From Topomyia yanbarensis (Eukaryota; Arthropoda; Insecta; Diptera; Culicidae): a DNA stretch of 64,000 bases. Below, in pieces: positions 58,640-64,000 of the stretch. The stretch lies in assembly GCF_030247195.1 (NCBI RefSeq), contig NC_080671.1:32023843-32087842 (forward strand). The letters are read 5' to 3'. A program made the translations under genes and the position numbers. Positions within the stretch are counted from its first letter, which is position 1, and each line of letters starts with the position of its first letter. The notes under the pieces were generated by a model, which saw nothing but the letters and a program-made list of their open reading frames with translations, was not told the DNA's origin and did no database searches.

Positions 58640-59650
58640 AGATCGATGCCAACACTAACACAAATTGCTTATTATCTCATATACACTCACAATCTCTCAT
58701 TCCAAACGTACAAACGTGGGCTTTAATGGAACGTTCCCCGTGTGTAGTCGGGAATTTGTGCCTACATACACACTACTACACACGACAAAAATGTCAACAT
58801 ACAAACGCTCGAGTCCTTCGCGATCGTCCACGCACAACCACACCCACGATCTCGCAAACAAGATAACACCCTGGTGACTAAGTGGCCTAGTAGCATAAGT
58901 CCAATGCCTTCAGGTAGACCAATGAAAAAGATGATGATCATATCCACTAAACTACACGTTCCATGGCGACATAAAAATCGAATTTATACACACGAAGTCA
59001 CACACACGCGACAAACAAACCTACAAATGCTTGAGCTGTTCGCGATCATCCACGCCACCTACATTCGCCCTCTCGCAGACATGATAACATCCCGGCGATA
59101 ATATGAACGTCTCGGCACTTATAAACATTCAAACGCAATCTCAAGCGTGAACCTACAGTACCCCAAACTCGCGCGATCATGAATCGGTCACGTCCGGAAG
59201 CGTTTATACTGGATTCCAGAGGTCCCACGCCTTCAATTGAGTCAATTAAAAAGAAAGCTCTCATATCCATTGGACAACACGTTCCATGGAGACATAACTG
59301 GGAACTCTCGTGATATGGAAGAACCCACTTTGTTCTAGAATCTGAGCTGTACACGAAAAATTAAGTATCAGATTCAAGGTCCGCGCGCGGTCATTCTAGA
59401 ACACATGCGAATAAGCGAAAGGCAAACGATTTTAATTTCTATATGGGCACACGCGACATACAAATGCACACGCGATCGAACACGTTAACGTACAAATGCT
59501 CGAGCCCTTCGCGATGATACACGCGATCGCGAAGTCCCTACGCCTGCAGATACCTGAACCGTACAATGAATATCACATTCAGAATCACGGCCCGCTACAA
59601 TTAGCCTAAAGCAGTGTTTTAGTGAGCGCCATTGCCTGTCTCGTCTGTAA
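58640..59650 (+). repeat. REP-A family copy
   Basis: Runs from ACACAAATTGCTTATTATCT through TACAAACGCTCGAGTCC, ACACGTTCCATGGCGACAT, ATGAATCGGTCACGTCCGG, CGATCGAACACGTTAACG and GTACAATGAATATCACATTC to CTGTCTCGTCTGTAATTG, where the SINE-like repeat starts. Close to the 50.5-52.7 kb copy. Non-coding. Confidence 0.85.
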
Positions 59651-59654
59651 TTGT

Positions 59655-59975
59655 AGATATTTTGCCCGATCGATGAGAGGGAGAAGTGACGATCTGCTTA
59701 TAGGAGACATTGGGGGTCGATTGATCAATCAGGAGGTATTGGAGGTTGCGGCGTTGATCACGATACTGTTGGGAATATGTGATGGCATCATCACAGTTCC
59801 TCGATGGCGGAGTGCTTACTAAAGACTGGGAGATTGCAGGTTCGATTCCTGCTTGAGGGCATTTCTTTTCTCAGTGTGTCCAATAAAAGGTGAATTTTCA
59901 CCGTTTCTTCATCCTCACCGTTCCGGTCATTCTTTCTCTGTCTGTTTTCCAGTGGACACGTTCATAAAAATATTT
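59655..59975 (+). mobile_element. SINE-like repeat with tRNA-like head (copy 2)
   Basis: Same order as at 48785-49080: GATCACGATACTGTTGGGAAT, CTCGATGGCGGAGTG, then a perfect T-arm-like GCAGG-TTCGATT-CCTGC, CAGTGTGTCCAATAAAAG, and CAGTGGACACGTTC before A-rich sequence. Part of the D to anticodon region is missing compared with copy 1. Confidence 0.65.
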
Positions 59976-59987
59976 TTTCATTGTTAA

Positions 59988-60190
59988 GAGCCATAGTACT
60001 CAAGGAAGAGCAAGAAAATGAAGGAAGAAAGTTTAGAAAAGCGTGGAAAAGGGTCATATGAGCAAGCTTAGAGTTTACCGGCGACTTAACCCTTTGTCTG
60101 CTACCGCAGGAGTCAGGATCTTTTGGAAATGTGAATCACCTGAGTCTGCGTTAAGTTACACTCCTTGCGCTCCCTTGAGTATTATGGCTC
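59988..60190. mobile_element. TTAA-flanked foldback element, about 200 bp
   Basis: TTAA at 59984-59987 and 60191-60194 bracket the inverted ends GAGCCATAGTACTCAAGG and, inverted, GAGCCATAATACTCAAGG. The interior is unpaired and non-coding. A related half-copy lies at about 36213-36300. Confidence 0.75.
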
Positions 60191-60194
60191 TTAA

Positions 60195-62700
60195 TATTGA
60201 AAAATATACTTCACTTTCCAGTGCCTTACTAATTGAATGTTGTTAAAAACATAAATTCGCTTTAATTTTTTTAATTTATTCCATTGGTGCTAATAGCTTT
60301 CTTTCACATTTTGGCATTTCTTAGATTTGTTATAGTTTTCCGTATTTTGTTTTTGTTTTCATTTGATACGTTTTTTATTGTTCCCATCTTTAAGATCCGT
60401 TTCTTATTTTTTCATTTATTTCCGTTGAAGTTTTTTTTGCTTCACTTTTGTGAGAAATTTTTTTTTGACATGTCAGTTTTTCGTTATTTTGCCAATATGT
60501 TTCTGAATTGTTCTTTTACCTTGTCCCTTTTACTAGTTTTTTTTAGTTCCATCGTTCTACATTGTTTTCGTTTGAATTTTTTTAAACATTTTCTTTACGT
60601 TTATTTTTTGTGTATATTGTTTTCTATTTTGATCACTTTGTCGATGCACTGTTTTTATTTGTTTATTTGTGACTTCTATGTTGTATGCAAATGTTATTAC
60701 TCTAAATCGGTTATTTTATTATTTCGTCTTCACTTTTTTTTTTAACTCCCGATGGCCGGCTGACCGGAGTTCACGTTGATTCTGGCGGGATTTGCTCTCG
60801 ATAATCGGTTGTCCGGAGTCTAAATATATTACGTAGGACTGTATATATTTATTCTAATGAAGCAGTAAACTGTTCGGACATCAGTAAATAAAAAACTTTT
60901 GCATCGCAAAATTCTATTCTCAGTCGCATCGCTTGCTTGAAGTCAATCCTGACTAAGTGTCTACCCACCACCCAATAGGGTTGTGGTACCGTTAATACCG
61001 GTACCGACAATCCCAGAAATAACGACCGTAATACCAGTACTGAACAAAAGTATTTTCGGAACGCCTTTGTGGTGCCATCATAATAATGGTTCTAGGAGTT
61101 AAATATATATTTAAATTACTGCACTATTTGGTCGAAATAAAATTTCAATTATCTTCTACTAAATTTCAAAGTTTTCGCATCTAGCATAAGAGTCAAAATT
61201 TGCTTTGATTTTTAGTAGCGACATTCTGATTTGTTCCAACCAGAATTCCCATAAACATCGACAAGTTAAAAATTTCGTGCACGCGTTCAACCTCAAACAT
61301 GCTTCGTCTCGATGTACAGGTTCGCCTCTAACATCAAACCTAAGCGAACGATGTACAAACTCTAGTTCAAACATCCATGTACGTACACCAGAACGATTTG
61401 CACAGGGTAAAAAGAGTCAACGCTAGTGATGATGAGAGTGAGAAAAAGAAAACTGGTGCCACGAACCTATGTGTACGCACACCGGGTACGTGCATGGGGT
61501 TCGGTTGTGCAGGTGAACATGTGCACGTGATTTGGTACGAGACAGCGTGATTGAGTTTGTATACGAAGTGTGGGTTTAATATGAGCACAGAATCAGAGCG
61601 AACATTGTGTACGATGTTCTTTTGGTAAGACTTCTTTTCTCGGAAGTACTAATTCACCTGGACAAATCTTTATGCTATCTTGGTTCAGGGAGAGTGCGAC
61701 TCTGACGATTCCCTTGTGAGGATTTTGTTTACATTGTCTTTTTCAGTTCTACTTTCCAGCAATAATTTAGTGCGTACTTGGAAATGGCCACATTATTCTG
61801 ACTTATTCCATTTATTTTATAATGCAGATCATGTCAGTCCCCCCTAAAGGTTGGCAACCTTGGCGAGGACATACCGCTCCCTATGGGTCTGACAATGTTA
61901 TATTGAATTTAGCAATCCAATGAGTATTTTTAATAAAATCCGTAAAATAAAGAGTGAACAATAGCAGCCGGCGTCGACGGCAAAACATAATGATGAGTTA
62001 TGTTCTATCAAAGACCATGCGGTAGACTTGGGTGCAACGCTCAACTCCTACTTAGTAAAAGGCAAAGTACTCTTCACATTTCCTTTCATATGAGCCTGCA
62101 TAGCCCTAGTTTTCCGTTCTAAGTTTATAACTGCTTCGCTCTAGACTACCTATTCGTCTTTCAATTTCATTGCTTTCGTTTCTCTTAGTCTTAAATTTGC
62201 CGAAAATAGCCAACAAAATCGAGACAGCACAGCGAAGAAAAAAAATAAATTTGGAAAATTAAATCGGCCCCCTTAGAATAGATTCTTATTTATATTATTT
62301 TTTTCGTTGTTTCATTTATGTATTGTGTTCATTTTCTTGTTTTTTTATATTCTTCCTTTTTTTAATATTCTTATTTTTGAGTTTTTAAAGTTTTTTCAAA
62401 ATTTATTTCAAATTTTTCCTCTATCTTGCTCCATTTGTTCTATTTTTGACATTAAAAATGTCTTACTCCACTATCTGGGGCTGGGTGTCATTCTAAATTT
62501 TGAAAATCTCCTATGTAACGAAACTATGTAAGGTTTGAACGGTTATAACTTCGCAATTAGTTGATGGATTTCAATCATTTATACACCAATCGATTCAGAA
62601 ACACCTGACTTAAATATAATTGCTAATTAGATTGATGTACTATATCAGTATTCTGTTGAAAATCGGTTGAATTAAAATTGAAAAATTTCACGAAAGAAAG
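60195..62700. other. T-rich and mixed sequence, no gene recognised
   Basis: A T-rich stretch covers 60255-60745; its 153-codon frame is low complexity and rejected as a gene. From 60760 to 61030 there is repeat-like sequence with TACCGTTAATACCGGTACCG. From 61160 to 61620 many TGTAC-type words suggest a decayed inverted repeat, but the arms could not be paired convincingly. Nothing else is supported. Confidence 0.35.
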
Positions 62701-63039
62701 GGAAATGTGCATACACGAGGCGGCTATTCCGAGCAGGGCCGTCAATACAGAACATTTAAGAGGTCAATAAACAAGGAAAAGTTATAAATATATGTGCTGA
62801 ATTTCCTTTTTGCCATATCATTCGATACTTGATGATCGACGAGTAGTGTACGGACGATTCTCATAAACAAACGGCCAATAATTGTCGATGTACTGTACGA
62901 AACAAATAGATTTTTGCGCGATTTGTTGGGAAATAATCACATCAATTGTGTAGTAGATTCCGTAGAGGATACGATTACCGTAAATTTTGATAGAAATGAT
63001 TTTGAAAACGCATTAATCAGCCGTGCTTCGATTGGTGGT

Positions 63040-63228
63040 TTACTTGTTAGCACCGCCTTTTTGACGATGAACCACATCTGAGATACGTAAAACAAAGTGG
63101 CTGAGGGAAAATGTTTTCAGTTTGCATTTGATCATCGTTGAAATCAGTTCGGTTATGGCCGGCGCCCGCTTCGTTAGTTCCTGGAAGGAAGGCTCCCAGT
63201 TAGCAGCAGCAAACAAAGGCGCTCTCAA
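63040..63228 (-). CDS. Unassigned short ORF or exon, protein-like
   Basis: From an ATG at 63228 the frame encodes about 62 residues, beginning MEAILRAPLFAAANW and ending VVHRQKGGANK before TAA at 63042. The open frame continues upstream to 63324. The residue mix is balanced and amphipathic, and third positions are GC-richer than the surroundings, unlike the shadow frames elsewhere. I recognise no family. It could be a last exon, a small gene or a transposon fragment. Confidence 0.3.
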   Translation of the reverse strand: MRAPLFAAANWEPSFQELTKRAPAITELISTMIKCKLKTFSLSHFVLRISDVVHRQKGGANK

Positions 63229-63609
63229 AATTGCCTCCATCACTAGACGTGTACAGAAATCGCATTGTTGTTGGCAAGGAAACGGCGAAATAATATTAAA
63301 ATAAACGGTCCTTATTAGGACCACAAAATTGTTCTTGTATGTGTCTAGGATAAAATCAAACTAGCTAATTGTCATATTTTTTCTCATTACTTGATTTAAA
63401 AATTCAGCAATTATCTCGAGTGAGCAATTTCATGCGTGTAATGCTAAATAAGTCGATGGTATTAAAGGGTGTATCCACGAATAATATGGATGGCTCACAA
63501 AAAAGGTCGCATTTTTAATGTCATCGTGGTCGTGTCTTGTACACAACCCTTTAATTTTTTCAACTTTATTACTTTTAATTGTGTATGTAAGTTATTTCAT
63601 TATTCCTTT

Positions 63610-64000
63610 CCTATTTTTTCCGTTTTGCCTTTCTCATATAGAAAGGTTATGCAATCACTCTGAAAAACGTCAACCTAATCCCGGCCCGGAGGGCCGAGTG
63701 TCATATCCCATTCGACTCAGTTCGTCGAGATCGGAAAAAGTCTGTATGTGTGTGTGTATGTATGTGTGTGTATGTGTGTGTGTGTATGTATGTGCGTATG
63801 TGTCAAATAATGTCACTCATTTTTCTCAGAGATGGCTGGACCGATTTGCCCAAACTTAGTCTCAAATGAAAGGTGCAACCTTCCCATCGGCTGCTATTGA
63901 ATTTTGGATCGATCGGAATTCTGGTTCCGGAATTACGGGTTTCAGAGTGCGGCCACACAGAAATTTCTCATAAAAACTATACGAAAAATTAAAAATAGAA
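63610..64000 (-). repeat. GGCCCTCC/(CA)n interspersed repeat, inverted copy running off the window
   Basis: It starts TTTGCCTTTCTCATATAGAA, then GGCCCGGAGGGCCGAGTGTC, CGACTCAGTTCGTCGAGATC, a GTGTGTATGTATG microsatellite (63744-63795), and CAAATGAAAGGTGCAACCTT. This is the reverse complement of the family at 5648-6170 and it continues beyond the window edge. Confidence 0.75.

Larger units (their letters stand above)
56775..58640 (+). repeat. REP-A 5' part, split by nested insertions
   Basis: GATACTGTACCTTGATGTGG to TTTTTAGTTAAG (56785-56890) and TTAAGCTACATTGTGATC onward (58501-58640) are the two halves of a segment that is continuous at 28855-29060. The 1.6 kb between them is inserted material described separately. 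Confidence 0.9.

Noticed and set aside
60284..60745. 153-codon plus-strand ORF rich in Phe, Leu and Ile that could pass for a membrane protein
   Set aside because: It is translated from T-rich low-complexity sequence, with no family signature and no gene context.
63122..63304. A plus-strand histone gene ending at the stem-loop
   Set aside because: No plus-strand frame before the stem-loop resembles H1, H2A, H2B, H3 or H4.

Overview
This is nuclear genomic DNA from an insect, most likely a culicine mosquito close to Aedes. The evidence is a chymotrypsin-fold protease gene with 59-69 bp introns, a tRNA-headed SINE that I recognise as Feilai-like, a decayed transposase resembling the mosquito ITmD37E group, and a very heavy load of foldback (MITE-like) repeats in AT-rich, gene-poor sequence. 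The species assignment is inference; no sequence search was run.

Only one real protein gene is well supported: a secreted serine protease at 21970-23866 (+), four exons, coding for two tandem protease domains. The first domain is intact. The second keeps its whole catalytic triad but carries an in-frame TAG where a conserved Trp (the P-W-M motif) is expected. A poly(A) signal follows the stop. An unassigned ORF at 63040-63228 (-) looks weakly protein-like. Everything else that resembles coding sequence is the remains of mobile elements: a LINE (47200-48060, -) and an ITm transposase (44305-44613, -).

A motif at 42548-42574 (+), a pyrimidine tract followed by CCAG directly joined to GTAAGT, has the form of a recursive-splicing ratchet point. 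If real, much of the window would be a giant intron of a plus-strand gene whose exons lie mostly outside it, with the protease nested inside. Islands of more GC-rich, non-repetitive sequence (about 11.4-14.0, 33.5-35.1, 41.6-43.4 and 52.8-55.6 kb) would fit regulatory DNA of such a gene. One of them holds a weak candidate first exon at 12450-12504.

Repeats, left to right: a 760 bp foldback (2873-3628); two copies of a CA-rich GGCCCTCC family (5648-6170 and the right edge); minisatellites at 8.3-8.7, 15.8 and 39.9-40.6 kb; a 4.6 kb inverted-repeat element (16332-20990) with (TA)n blocks and a nested poly(A) retroposon; a second AT-rich block (24.6-28.8 kb) holding a foldback with tRNA cloverleaf-like arms; many copies of a coding-free family, here called REP-A (10.3, 16.3, 20.6, 24.0, 28.8-31.1, 37.5-38.5, 45.9, 48.4, 50.5-52.7, 55.9-56.7 and 58.5-59.6 kb); an ITm element with a SINE inside it (43.6-44.7 kb); and a three-level nest at 56.8-58.6 kb (REP-A, then a TTAA element, then a hAT-like foldback with a perfect 8 bp target duplication). 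The empty REP-A site for that nest is present in the same window at 28.95 kb.
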